Below the pieces are notes generated by a model. The model made no database searches. It was not told the origin of the DNA and was given only the letters and a program-made list of their open reading frames with translations. DNA of 64,000 nucleotides from Planctomycetota bacterium (lineage in GTDB: Bacteria > Planctomycetota > Brocadiia > SM23-32 > JAKLEA01): contig JAKLEA010000001.1 in the NCBI GenBank assembly GCA_022711755.1, positions 272,743-336,742 of the forward strand. Direction: 5' to 3'. Position 1 is the first letter of the stretch. The number at the start of each line of letters is the position of its first letter. The position numbers were made by a program, and so were the translations under genes. This document shows positions 55,101-63,119 of this stretch, one piece after another.

Positions 55101-58012
55101 ATTTGTGCTAACGTCAAGTCAGGATCACTGGATTCCCAAAGTTTCGGCCAAAAGACGGTCGGCCCACTTGGCCAGCCTGACCAATAATGACTTGTTATAT
55201 CCCACCGTGCATTATTCCACGGCGTTACCATGTTTCCCAGCGGCCATAAATTTGTCCCTGATGTTGAATTTATTGGTGGGTACCACTTTGTATCTGACAT
55301 TCCCGTTCCAGTGGCATCAAGAATAACCATGTACTGACTACCTTGCACACACTTGGTTGCATGATTACCGCAATCAGTCGGCAGCATCTGAATCACGGCC
55401 TCGACCTCGGATATGACCGGCGTCGGTTCGTTGCCGTGAAACTCATACCCGTCCTCTGTCGTGTAGGTCGTTATATCGCTGTCGGAATCGAGGTAATCAA
55501 TCAGGTTTGCCGCCAGCAGGCCGCGCGCAACCTTCATGAAGTCCAAGTCCTTGTTGGTCTCAAATGCCGCATCCGCCGCCTCTCCGTCCGCAACAATCTT
55601 CCCGCCTGCGCGCTTGACCGTCACGTAGTATCCCAGGTCCTGCAACATTTTCTCTATGCGCCGTCCGGTGCGGATTACAAGACCGTGATGAATGATGGGT
55701 TGCCCATTCGAGTTGAACTCGGCGCTATATGGTCCCGTCGTCAGTTCCTTTGCTTCGTTCGTGCCGATCGGGGCCAACGGATCTCCCTGCGTCGGGTGCT
55801 GGAATACCGTTTCAAGCCCCATCCGCTGCGGCAGGGGCGTCGGGACGGCGTCCATGTCCCCCGGAAGCGTCAGGCTGTCCGGCATGTAGGAGTACCAGTT
55901 GTCCCGCATGTGCGCGGGAGACGTTCGCGCGCCGTAAATCGTAGACATCAGCCCGTCGTACCGGAGCATCCGCCCCGCCAGCGTCGTCTCCGGCGAGAGA
56001 GTCGTCATGTACTCCCGCAATCCCAGCGACTGCGCGGACATGCCGATGTCATAGAATGAGAACGGGGCAGGCGGGGTGAGGAGTTTGCGCAGTCTGGAGT
56101 TCCGGGCATCCTGCCACGTGAACGGCATAGCCAGCGGGATCAGTTCGCTCAGACCATAAAATGTGTCGTCATACGCCCCATACGGTGGGTTTCGCAGAGC
56201 CAGTTTACGTAGATACGGAAGCGTCAACTGCGGGCGGCGGTCATACCCCGGCCTGACCTCCGTGCTGACCACTCCCGTCGCCAGGTCCACCCAGCCGGTA
56301 TGGGTGACGTCCCCGCGGTTGGCTACGACCGTGTTGATAGGATCATCGTCCGCAACGCCGTCGCCGTCCCAGTCAACTCCGACTTTCCTGATCTCCCCCG
56401 CAGCCTCATTTATTATTTCATCATTAAGCGACGCGTACGTTGGCGCATGGATATGTAACTTCAATTCGAGGGACTCATTAATGTAGTAGAAATTGCCGTT
56501 CGGCCGGGTATTGGTCCCGTACCGTCCAATCGTGAGTTCCCCGGTCATCGAGTCCCTCATCAGCGCGACGGCATCGGCATCGCCGTAGTCCGGGTCATGT
56601 CCAAGCATCACGGCCAGCGCCCAGTCGTCATAGTTCGGAATGTTCGGCGAGTCGTCAACCAGGTAATGCTCCGGCTCCGCTGCGATGACTTCGGACGCCC
56701 GGGCGCGGAGAAGCGCAGCGATCTCGGTCTCCCCGACTGAAACGCCCTGACTGGATGCGTGATATGGCCTCTCCGCCGAATTCACGCTCTCGTCCGGATT
56801 GACCGAAGAGTCTGTCATGAAATCGGGGTTAGCCAGATCGGTCCAGTCAATTTGGTCCGCAACGAGGCTGCAATTGCCTACGGAGTTGACGTCAAGCCGC
56901 GCTCCGCTGATGTCCCTTATGCGAACGGCTATGCGGACGAGAAGATTCTCAGTTGACTGAATCCTGTCCCCCAGCGCGCAGGCGTCGCTGGCGTCAACCC
57001 ATACCGCCTCCGGGGCCTCCCAGTAGTTGTCATCGTAGAAGCGCGTCTGCCAGCCGGGATCGGTCTGGTTCATCCAGCGGACGTTATCCTGCTCCGCAGG
57101 AGTAGCCATCCAGTTGTACCATCCGTTAGGCCCGCTTGGGCGTTGTTCAATTCCGGGCGGAACGGGCACGGCGTTCGGCGAGAGCGGATCGCGCCTGAGC
57201 CACCGGGCGAACCACCTGAAATCCATGCTGTTGTCCGGGGCGGACGCGCCGGGAGAATTCAGGATGTTCGGCACGGTGTTCATGAGCGAATTATTTTCCG
57301 GGGGAAGCCATTCCTCGGTCTCGAATGAGTCAAAATTCTCGTTGTCGTTGTCGAATGCGTCGCCGAAGGGGTCGGAGGTATTTGGCACACCGGCGCCTCT
57401 CAAACTTGTAATGAGACCGCCGCCGGCATCTTTTCCGTAATGATAGAATGGTTTGCCGTAGTCAGGATTCGTGATATCCCAGATGCTGCGAGCCAGTTTG
57501 CTGTAGGTGTAAGGAATACGCCTGCTGTCGGTGATTTCAACCCATGCGGTGGAGCCGGGTCCCTCGGCCACGCCGGCAGCATTTGTCACCTCAAAGAAAT
57601 TCGTCCCCGTCGCCGTCACCCTGAAAGTTCCGTCATTTACCGGATTCGTGCTTGACGTTATTTTCACCGTCAGCGCGTCGGGTGGGATATCACTCAGACT
57701 CGGCGGATCAACAACCAGGGCCGGCGGGTATTTCCCCATTGTGTATCGCCAGGTGCTTCCGCCGGGATTGGCAATTTGATCAACCTTCGCCTTGAATACA
57801 AGTCGCTCGAACTTATCCCGATCTAGTATCTCCGCGACACGCCGCACGGTGGCGTCGAGGGCGCGGTCGGACGTGGCGTTCTTGCCTTCGGCGCGCACGG
57901 CCTTGTCCTCGATCATGGCCATCATGGACACGACGCCTGCAAGGGCCAGGAGGAGTATCATCAGGCCGAACGAGACCAGCAGTATGTTTCCGCGTTGTTT
58001 CGCGTTTCTCAT
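52139..58012 (-). CDS. giant GspK-like pseudopilin
   Basis: The 1957-residue protein begins with a prepilin-like leader (MRNAKQRG) and then a hydrophobic helix (NILLVSFGLMILLLALAGVV), as in GspK, the minor pseudopilin that caps the type II secretion pseudopilus. Two GspK hallmarks are seen: RLDVNSVGNC and GKININTAPWQVIAAAIPRG (usual NxNTAPxxVL). GspK is usually about 300 residues; here the rest is long, low in Cys, and Pro/Asp/Asn-rich, without clear domains. I chose the ATG at 58012, with a GAGGAG Shine-Dalgarno 7 bp upstream; the frame is open to 58228, but that extension is repeat sequence. It is the last gene of the pseudopilin operon. Confidence 0.85.
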   Translation of the reverse strand: MRNAKQRGNILLVSFGLMILLLALAGVVSMMAMIEDKAVRAEGKNATSDRALDATVRRVAEILDRDKFERLVFKAKVDQIANPGGSTWRYTMGKYPPALVVDPPSLSDIPPDALTVKITSSTNPVNDGTFRVTATGTNFFEVTNAAGVAEGPGSTAWVEITDSRRIPYTYSKLARSIWDITNPDYGKPFYHYGKDAGGGLITSLRGAGVPNTSDPFGDAFDNDNENFDSFETEEWLPPENNSLMNTVPNILNSPGASAPDNSMDFRWFARWLRRDPLSPNAVPVPPGIEQRPSGPNGWYNWMATPAEQDNVRWMNQTDPGWQTRFYDDNYWEAPEAVWVDASDACALGDRIQSTENLLVRIAVRIRDISGARLDVNSVGNCSLVADQIDWTDLANPDFMTDSSVNPDESVNSAERPYHASSQGVSVGETEIAALLRARASEVIAAEPEHYLVDDSPNIPNYDDWALAVMLGHDPDYGDADAVALMRDSMTGELTIGRYGTNTRPNGNFYYINESLELKLHIHAPTYASLNDEIINEAAGEIRKVGVDWDGDGVADDDPINTVVANRGDVTHTGWVDLATGVVSTEVRPGYDRRPQLTLPYLRKLALRNPPYGAYDDTFYGLSELIPLAMPFTWQDARNSRLRKLLTPPAPFSFYDIGMSAQSLGLREYMTTLSPETTLAGRMLRYDGLMSTIYGARTSPAHMRDNWYSYMPDSLTLPGDMDAVPTPLPQRMGLETVFQHPTQGDPLAPIGTNEAKELTTGPYSAEFNSNGQPIIHHGLVIRTGRRIEKMLQDLGYYVTVKRAGGKIVADGEAADAAFETNKDLDFMKVARGLLAANLIDYLDSDSDITTYTTEDGYEFHGNEPTPVISEVEAVIQMLPTDCGNHATKCVQGSQYMVILDATGTGMSDTKWYPPINSTSGTNLWPLGNMVTPWNNARWDITSHYWSGWPSGPTVFWPKLWESSDPDLTLAQIEDNSAWQFALKPTTAPPPQMNFSSVGKYIELHNPYDKRIDLRDYEIWIGTKADGNTDANQRARLRILSLGGALPGIRNYEVANDQFYQVDPGDGSALTFSKLPVTLTLNGDHYIKTIGPDLSDGSKIKLAALIAAADDKRFIEPHGFYLITDAPSEEVFTGSHTANNKFYSGILNPTTGLPDVSFSDPKCKFLGGIICLSGLWETDGAGNQSKIEIRLVKIQKDKDDPGAPMKNKSVVVHKVKLGAQGESDIAPTTLVNHTGEWEHISYPTAAAGDPNQDIYSDGTPPDPDEGHCMDTLQLVTDPRQCPLGPEIKFDPELVSTPEVKLYGNDSVTNPPTNWWEENFYGLVALMPSVTERGATIGTLKPGLLPLTVADPVNYPRLYGDNNAPIMTDSLTSQEGFMACYPRTVEPYSSVTEWPDLLPPSMQDRVFEYGSDFADATIKTWFLKKRVPNMAYLSQVHTGVPWGGLNLLGRPAVADKTASGAARYLPAATDVTAYCPNLVDYLMLPGPSPFFDTDSIIGTGEIDNDGDGIANAADNGRQPGDWHGPEIYDSGKININTAPWQVIAAAIPRGPLERYYGSLQWQDENPNTFATGLPAPNDNFPLHFYDASEVPAVRREWRFLRPPAAPAAPDWKTWPWQFKRNPYDTTSFTDITDGKTIGQECLNNVRELMAKQIVLHRNHRIGEKYSGWRDGTPTSITDDTDTKEFSRGPYTSLGDLFERVPYLSDPPCWTPDPGANNTGNDNMPTNWDPTVRPLPVVIPKTMHPRNSFFREEMMAAMANLVTTRSNVFAADIKVQALEKVDEGQISAVGSLNVSPTGAHQDFPTKYFDNLSHLVISDGFQWQKWKAGDYDGCLVRIMTNPPQTRRIIATLPWIDGGSPGNGTGELKAGAPPNVYWLPDGADRFPCLILQPFDPNFDPNDGSDEGTPTGWEPFIAPNVDNWGTQPNEGTRYIIYRPVSEQAASVILDRAQDPVQVIYYKKH

Positions 58013-58033
58013 TTCATTTCTCCTCTCCCGCGC

Positions 58034-58396
58034 CGAGTTCCCTTCCCTCTCCCCTGGGAGAGGGTGTCGCTTGACATGGCAAGCGACGGGTGAGGGGGAC
58101 GCCGAACGCCATCCTTCCGTCAACCGCATGTAGGGCGGGTCGTTAGCGCAGCGTTGACCCACCAACCCGTCTTTCCGCGTGGGCGCCGGCTCGCTTCGAG
58201 AGACCGACTCGGTGCGAGCCGCAAGCACCTACACTACAACTTTCCGCGTGTGCAAAACCTACGGTTTCGCACACCCTACTTTGCTACGCTGTTTTACAGC
58301 GTGGGCGCCGGCTCGCTTCGAGACGCCGGCTCGCTTCGAGACGCCGGCTCGTTTCGAGACGCCGTCTCGTTTCGAGACGCGAGCACCCACCCTACC
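58034..58396. repeat. repeat block between J- and K-like genes, including four 18-bp tandem units
   Basis: Contents: family-B half element (58034-58098), family-A copies (58131-58163, 58171-58237, 58241-58279, 58299-58396). The last encloses four direct 18-bp units at 58307-58378: GCCGGCTCGCTTCGAGAC twice, then two variants differing at one or two bases. The TAG stop of the J-like gene (58392-58394) falls in the family-A end. The 379-bp region 58013-58391 has no gene. Confidence 0.8.
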
Positions 58397-60155
58397 TCCC
58401 GACCTTCATCACGCGCGTGAGGTCCACGGGCGTGTTATCCGTCCCGTCCCGCAGGATCACGCCGGCGTCAGCGACCTTGAGCCAGATTTCCGCAAACTCG
58501 GGGATCTGGTCCTGCATGTAGGGGTAGCCATCCGCCGCTGACGGCAAAAATTCGTCCGTGCGATTCCAGACACCGCGTATAGTCCTGTTGCGAGAATTCC
58601 AACAACAAGGGTCATTAATTGGCGTGCTATATTCACAAAATGTGCTGAAAATGTTAGGGGCGACATTAAACTCAACGACACGCGGCCAATAATTGGGCGT
58701 AAGCCAAGTATATGTAGCAGTATCAATGTTAGGCCTTGTGTCCGCTCCCCACGTCCGGTATGGAATCCGATAATCCGTGTTGGGCAGCCTGACCGTGTAT
58801 TCGCGGGAGAGGAATCGCGCGCGGAATCCGACCACGTTCTCAGCCACGACAGTCACCTTGCGGGGGACGAGGTAGCCCTGCGCCCAGGCCATAGTAGCTG
58901 CGAAAAGAATGTCGCCGACCTTGAAGTCATAATCGCCGGGAATGAGATTGGGAGTGGCGGCATACTTCTCCAAATGTTCAATATGGAATTTCTTGTGAAC
59001 TCTGCACGGCCCGAACTGGATTGGGTCACCGCCCGGCGCCGGCGCGAACTCGAAATTCATCCAATCGGCCGCGTCGAACTCCAGCCGGACAAGCTCGCCG
59101 CGCCTGCCGTATCCCTGCGGAAGGTCAACACCGGGCGGCGGCGGAATCGTCGGAAGCTCCTCCACAGGGAAGAGCGATTGCCCGCCGCTGTAGCCGAATG
59201 ACGGCGTCAGGTGAGAGAGCGGTATCGTGTACAGGTCGTTATCATCAATCCTTGTATCACCGTTCAGGTCATCAACCTTGCCATCTCCATTGCGATCCGC
59301 AAGCTGTTCGTATGCGCGCTCGCGAACGTAATATAAGACAACCGATTCCGATGCCCCCGCGAGGCTGTTGGATGTTTTGAAAAGCAGAGCGCTTGTTCCG
59401 TAGCGCGTCATCGCCATAGCTTCGCAGTAGATCCGATTACCGGAAAAGTTATAGGCAAAGAAGGCGTCCGATCTTGTTGAAGGCGGGCAAACCATCTTCG
59501 GCCCCGTGTATCCACCCGGCAGGGCCGACGCCAGTTCGTATCCCCAGTAGAGCATCGGGGGAGGGGCGGCCCATGGATTGGCCTGAGAATGGGCGGCGGC
59601 GAAAATGCCGCGATTGCCGCCGGGGGCGTCTTCCATGGCCATGGCAAGGTCGTCGCGCAGCATGCGGTGGCAGGCGCGCAACTGGTGATGGGCCTCCGTG
59701 CGGCCGCGGGTGGAGCGCATGAGGTCGTAGGCCATGTAGAACCCGGACATGATGATCATCATGAGCAGGGACGCCAGGCCGATGGCGATGAGCATTTCGG
59801 CCACGGTGAAGCCGCGGCTTGAACCGCGCCGTCGCCCTGGAGCGTTCGTCCGCGTTGCGGAGTATGTGTTTAGCGACTTCCTTCTGGAATACGATTCACG
59901 CGCCTTTCCCTCTCCTTCGGGAGAGGGTGGCGCGCCGTATGGCGCGACGGGTGAGGGGCATAACGATGTCAAACCCGGCTTTTCTCCCCTCATCCGGCGT
60001 GCCGCAAGCGGCACGGCCACCTTCTCCCCAGGGAGAAGGAAGGCATTCCTGCGATCAGCAATAACTGAGTCTTGGACGCTAGACACATACGTTGCGGACG
60101 AGCGCACTCCAAGGCGAGTCACAGCCGAAGCTATTTTGTTATTTCTAGAGATCAT
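58392..60155 (-). CDS. GspJ-like pseudopilin with a mobile element inside its leader region
   Basis: The product is 587 residues from ATG 60155, which overlaps the previous gene by 11 bp and has a GAGGT Shine-Dalgarno. The prepilin motif is GSSRG|FTVAEMLIAIGLASLLMMII. It matches type II secretion J-like pseudopilins (a long cap helix, then a beta domain; HHQLRACHRMLRDDLAMAMED). Between the start and the cleavage site a 229-bp MITE-like element plus an 8-bp duplication adds 79 codons in frame. The leader is 115 residues as encoded and would have been 36 before insertion. An ATG inside the element (59993) gives a 61-residue leader. GspJ is normally about 200 residues; the mature part here is about 470. 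Confidence 0.85.
   Translation of the reverse strand: MISRNNKIASAVTRLGVRSSATYVSSVQDSVIADRRNAFLLPGEKVAVPLAARRMRGEKPGLTSLCPSPVAPYGAPPSPEGEGKARESYSRRKSLNTYSATRTNAPGRRRGSSRGFTVAEMLIAIGLASLLMMIIMSGFYMAYDLMRSTRGRTEAHHQLRACHRMLRDDLAMAMEDAPGGNRGIFAAAHSQANPWAAPPPMLYWGYELASALPGGYTGPKMVCPPSTRSDAFFAYNFSGNRIYCEAMAMTRYGTSALLFKTSNSLAGASESVVLYYVRERAYEQLADRNGDGKVDDLNGDTRIDDNDLYTIPLSHLTPSFGYSGGQSLFPVEELPTIPPPPGVDLPQGYGRRGELVRLEFDAADWMNFEFAPAPGGDPIQFGPCRVHKKFHIEHLEKYAATPNLIPGDYDFKVGDILFAATMAWAQGYLVPRKVTVVAENVVGFRARFLSREYTVRLPNTDYRIPYRTWGADTRPNIDTATYTWLTPNYWPRVVEFNVAPNIFSTFCEYSTPINDPCCWNSRNRTIRGVWNRTDEFLPSAADGYPYMQDQIPEFAEIWLKVADAGVILRDGTDNTPVDLTRVMKVGR
59854..60098. mobile_element. MITE-like element, copy 2, in a pseudopilin gene
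   Basis: The element is 229 bp (59862-60090) with GTTGCGGA on both sides (59854-59861 and 60091-60098). Ends are GTATGTGTTTAGCG and, on the other strand, GTATGTGTCTAGCG. The interior pairs with copy 1 (CCCTCTCCTTCGGGAGAGGG; GGCGTGCCGC; CCCAGGGAGAAGGAAGG). Element plus duplication is 237 bp, a multiple of three, and the frame stays open across it. Confidence 0.9.
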
Positions 60156-61410
60156 CTATGTCTGTGACCTCGATATCCGTCAGTCTGATCAGCTTTTCAC
60201 GGGAGACGATGACGTAATCGGCAGGATAAGGTGGCGGAAACGGGTCAGTGGCAGCAGGCGCATCAGAGAGAAAGTCGAACGGACGATCCACAAACACGCT
60301 ATTCGGGGTGACGGCCCTGATGCGGTACCAAATCCCATTTCCGTACCACTGCGGGACAGCGGGATTATTGAAATACATCTGAGCGATGTAATCCCCCACC
60401 TTCACTCTCTGAGCTACTACGCCATTGACAACCAACCTGTCCTTGAACCATGTGGTATCATCACCAACATTGGGTTTTACGAGAAGTCCAAACTGAGCCT
60501 GACTGCCATACGCCAGAACGCCCCCCGCCTGTTCCTTCTCAATGTCGAAATCCTTCCAGATCGCTATTTGGACCCGGTATCTGCAACCGGCAACAGTCGG
60601 ATTCTCATCAACCGCCGGGAAGTCATTCACAGCGGGCTGGAATACGACGCTCCAGGAATAGCGGCTCTTGTTTCCATCTTGCGTATTGAAAGGCATCACG
60701 CCAAGCGGCGGGTTGTTGTAGTAACAGATTTTATACAGGTCGGCTGCCGTTGGCGGCGTGGTGGATACGTCGGCAAATGAGATCGGTATTTTGAATGTGT
60801 CGAGGGGGCCGGAACCAGAGTCTATTGACAAGCCGTATGCCAGATTTGGCGGACCTATGGCAATCGAGGCTATGGTGGCCTGAAGCAGAAGGCAGTTATC
60901 GCTTTTGTCAAGGATTGATGAATAACGGAAGTTGCCTGACGCCAGAGGATTGCACATGGGAACCTGGTTAGGTCCCATATACGTGCCTGCTGCAGCCCCG
61001 CTCTTTCGGCTCCACGGCGCAAACCATGGGAAATGCCACGGGACGGTCCCGGGTGTCGCGTTGTTTATCGGCGGGAAGTTGTAAGTAGCGGGGTCCGTAT
61101 ATGTCCAGGGATACAATTGGTTGTTCATCTCCGGGCAGGTGGAGAAGTTGGCCATGTAGAGGCACTGGGCCTTGAGCATGCACTTGACGTTCTCCGTGAG
61201 AGTATCAGCCACGCCGTATTCGATCGCGCGGTCGGCCTGGCTGAACGCCACGGGGAATATCGAGACGACGGACATTATGCCGACGGAGATGATCACGACG
61301 GCCGTGAGCACCTCCATGAGCGTAAAGCCGCGCTCACCCGGTACGCGGGCGACGGCGCGACCGCCCTGCCCTGCCCTTTGCGCTATCGCTTGCGCTGTCA
61401 TTGCGCGCAT
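60145..61410 (-). CDS. GspI-like pseudopilin
   Basis: The 421-residue protein has the prepilin motif VPGERG|FTLMEVLTAVVIISVGIMSVV, with the Glu5 and hydrophobic helix typical of type II secretion and type IV pilus pseudopilins. The N-terminal leader is 28 residues. The FTLMEVL(T)AVVIISVG pattern fits GspI best. GspI is usually about 125 residues; the long remainder is a Pro/Asn/Tyr-rich domain I do not recognise. A GAGGG Shine-Dalgarno lies 7 bp before the ATG. It lies 26 bp after the H-like gene and overlaps the J-like gene by 11 bp. Confidence 0.85.
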   Translation of the reverse strand: MRAMTAQAIAQRAGQGGRAVARVPGERGFTLMEVLTAVVIISVGIMSVVSIFPVAFSQADRAIEYGVADTLTENVKCMLKAQCLYMANFSTCPEMNNQLYPWTYTDPATYNFPPINNATPGTVPWHFPWFAPWSRKSGAAAGTYMGPNQVPMCNPLASGNFRYSSILDKSDNCLLLQATIASIAIGPPNLAYGLSIDSGSGPLDTFKIPISFADVSTTPPTAADLYKICYYNNPPLGVMPFNTQDGNKSRYSWSVVFQPAVNDFPAVDENPTVAGCRYRVQIAIWKDFDIEKEQAGGVLAYGSQAQFGLLVKPNVGDDTTWFKDRLVVNGVVAQRVKVGDYIAQMYFNNPAVPQWYGNGIWYRIRAVTPNSVFVDRPFDFLSDAPAATDPFPPPYPADYVIVSREKLIRLTDIEVTDIDDL

Positions 61411-61436
61411 GTCATGTCCCTCAAATCACGGCGGGT

Positions 61437-63119
61437 CTACCGATTCAGCTTCTCGGCCATCGCCCGCGAGTCTTCTGTCATCGGCATCCCGGAAGCGAAA
61501 GGTATCCGCACTCGGCTTGTCTCACTGGCCATCTCAGAGGGATTCTGACTCTCGAATCCATCCCCGCTGAATCTGATCACGTCCGCAACGTAACCATCAA
61601 GATCACCGGTCCCCCCGTTCTGGCGGAAGGTCATGGCGGTCTTGTATACCTGTCTGTGGTAGATGGTCCCGTAGTCGTAGGCGCGAGCCGAATCGGCTAC
61701 TGGACCGACCCCGTAGCTTGCCGGATTGAACCCGTTTCGCAAGTAGGTAGCGCCAAAAGGACAAACAAGGTATGTCGAGTTCCAGATTTTACTGGGAACG
61801 GAGAAAGTTATGCGACGTATGTAAGCCGCCATGCCCATTGGCCCAGTACTCATGCCGCTGTCGCACCTTAACCGCAGAGCTAGTACGTAGATCTTCAGAT
61901 AGCCGCTGGCATCATAGTCGAAACCGTAGTTGAGATTATCACCAAGGTTGATGGTGTGGTTCCCGGTATAGATCGAACTGAGCGTTCCATCATCGCCCAC
62001 CAATTGGTGTGAGACACCAGTTAAGGCGAAACCGTCCGGCAAGCCCCCTGGTGCGTGAACAACATTGGGGTCGTTGATCCACACTTCAAACCAGCCTTTT
62101 TCCACACTCTCGGCGTATGTGTTGTCGGTCCATCCGAAGCAGTCACCCAATAAATACTCAATGTTGATCGTGGACTTGAGAATGATGTTTCCGGAGTTGT
62201 CCCTCAGGACTGGAGGCAAGACAACTGGGAACAGAATAACCTGGTCCGTATTCTGCGAAAGGCTCTCAATCTTCAGTCCGTCAAAACGCGCCCAAGTCGG
62301 ATCAGCCAACGGGGACGTCCACAAGCCCGTCCCCACGCGAGTTGAGTTCGGAGTTTCCTCCCTCAGCACCTCCCGGTTATTGAGAAGCGCAATGCCGTTG
62401 TCAAACTCCTCGCAGTAATAGTTCATGCCACCCGGCGGGGGCGGAAGCCAAGCCGGGTTGCGGGGTAGTTCCGCCCTTTTGCAGAGAACAACACCCTCGG
62501 GAAGCCGCATCTCTCTCTCCCCGGCAATTTCCTTGTAGTCGCCGAACAACGGCTTGCTTGGGTCGGCCGGATCCGAGCGTAACTCATAGCCGCCACATAC
62601 TTTCACAGTGTAGTAATATCGGAAACTCGGGTCCCAAGAGGCTGGGCTTGTTGGATAATAGGCCTCCATATATTGGGCGATGCGCAGATTCACCTCATCC
62701 GCCTCGCCTTCGACCGCCAGTGTTCTAGCGCGGATGGCCATGAGCCGGAAGTCGTCAACTGCCTTTCGCAGCGGGTCGCTGATGTAGAACTTCCGCACAT
62801 TCATCAGCGTTATCGCGGAAAGCACGCCCATGATGCCGATAACGATCATCAGTTCGATGAGCGTGTAGCCGCGCGATCTGGTCCCCCTCATCCTGTGCGC
62901 CGCACACGACGCGTCTCCCTTCTCCCCAGGAAGAAAGGTTGCCGCTTGCGGTGGCTGATTGGGAAACATCACATCCGGTATCCGGTCAGTGAAGGGAGCG
63001 TTTATATGCCAGCCACTTGTAGGGGCGGGTTTAAAACCCGCCCCTACGCTGCCACGCGCCCGTGACTGACGCCGTATCACATCCGGTCCATTTATCTTGA
63101 CTCTCGGTCTGGTCTTCAT
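61437..63119 (-). CDS. GspH-like pseudopilin, leader interrupted by repeats
   Basis: The product is 560 residues from ATG 63119, which overlaps the upstream stop (ATGA) and has a GGAGGGGGG Shine-Dalgarno. The prepilin motif is TRSRG|YTLIELMIVIGIMGVLSAI. From 63119 the leader is 84 residues and includes a family-C palindrome (encoding VGAGFKPAP) and a family-B half. An ATG inside that half (62891) would give a classical 8-residue leader (MRGTRSRG). Both are plausible. Mature GspH is usually about 150 residues; here about 476. The rest is beta-rich with no domain I can name. Confidence 0.85.
   Translation of the reverse strand: MKTRPRVKINGPDVIRRQSRARGSVGAGFKPAPTSGWHINAPFTDRIPDVMFPNQPPQAATFLPGEKGDASCAAHRMRGTRSRGYTLIELMIVIGIMGVLSAITLMNVRKFYISDPLRKAVDDFRLMAIRARTLAVEGEADEVNLRIAQYMEAYYPTSPASWDPSFRYYYTVKVCGGYELRSDPADPSKPLFGDYKEIAGEREMRLPEGVVLCKRAELPRNPAWLPPPPGGMNYYCEEFDNGIALLNNREVLREETPNSTRVGTGLWTSPLADPTWARFDGLKIESLSQNTDQVILFPVVLPPVLRDNSGNIILKSTINIEYLLGDCFGWTDNTYAESVEKGWFEVWINDPNVVHAPGGLPDGFALTGVSHQLVGDDGTLSSIYTGNHTINLGDNLNYGFDYDASGYLKIYVLALRLRCDSGMSTGPMGMAAYIRRITFSVPSKIWNSTYLVCPFGATYLRNGFNPASYGVGPVADSARAYDYGTIYHRQVYKTAMTFRQNGGTGDLDGYVADVIRFSGDGFESQNPSEMASETSRVRIPFASGMPMTEDSRAMAEKLNR
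62883..63050. repeat. family-B half and family-C palindrome in the pseudopilin leader
   Basis: Family-B 3' half at 62883-62943 (CCCCCTCATCCTG ... TTCTCCCCAGGAAGAAAGG) and a near-perfect palindrome at 63019-63047 (GTAGGGGCGGGTTT / AAACCCGCCCCTAC). Both lie inside the open frame upstream of the cleavage motif. Confidence 0.75.

Noticed and set aside
58013..58228. N-terminal extension of the giant K-like protein
   Set aside because: The added residues come from repeat sequence; the ATG at 58012 has a strong Shine-Dalgarno and a normal leader.
58307..58378. CRISPR array
   Set aside because: The 18-bp units are directly adjacent with no spacers, and no cas genes are near.
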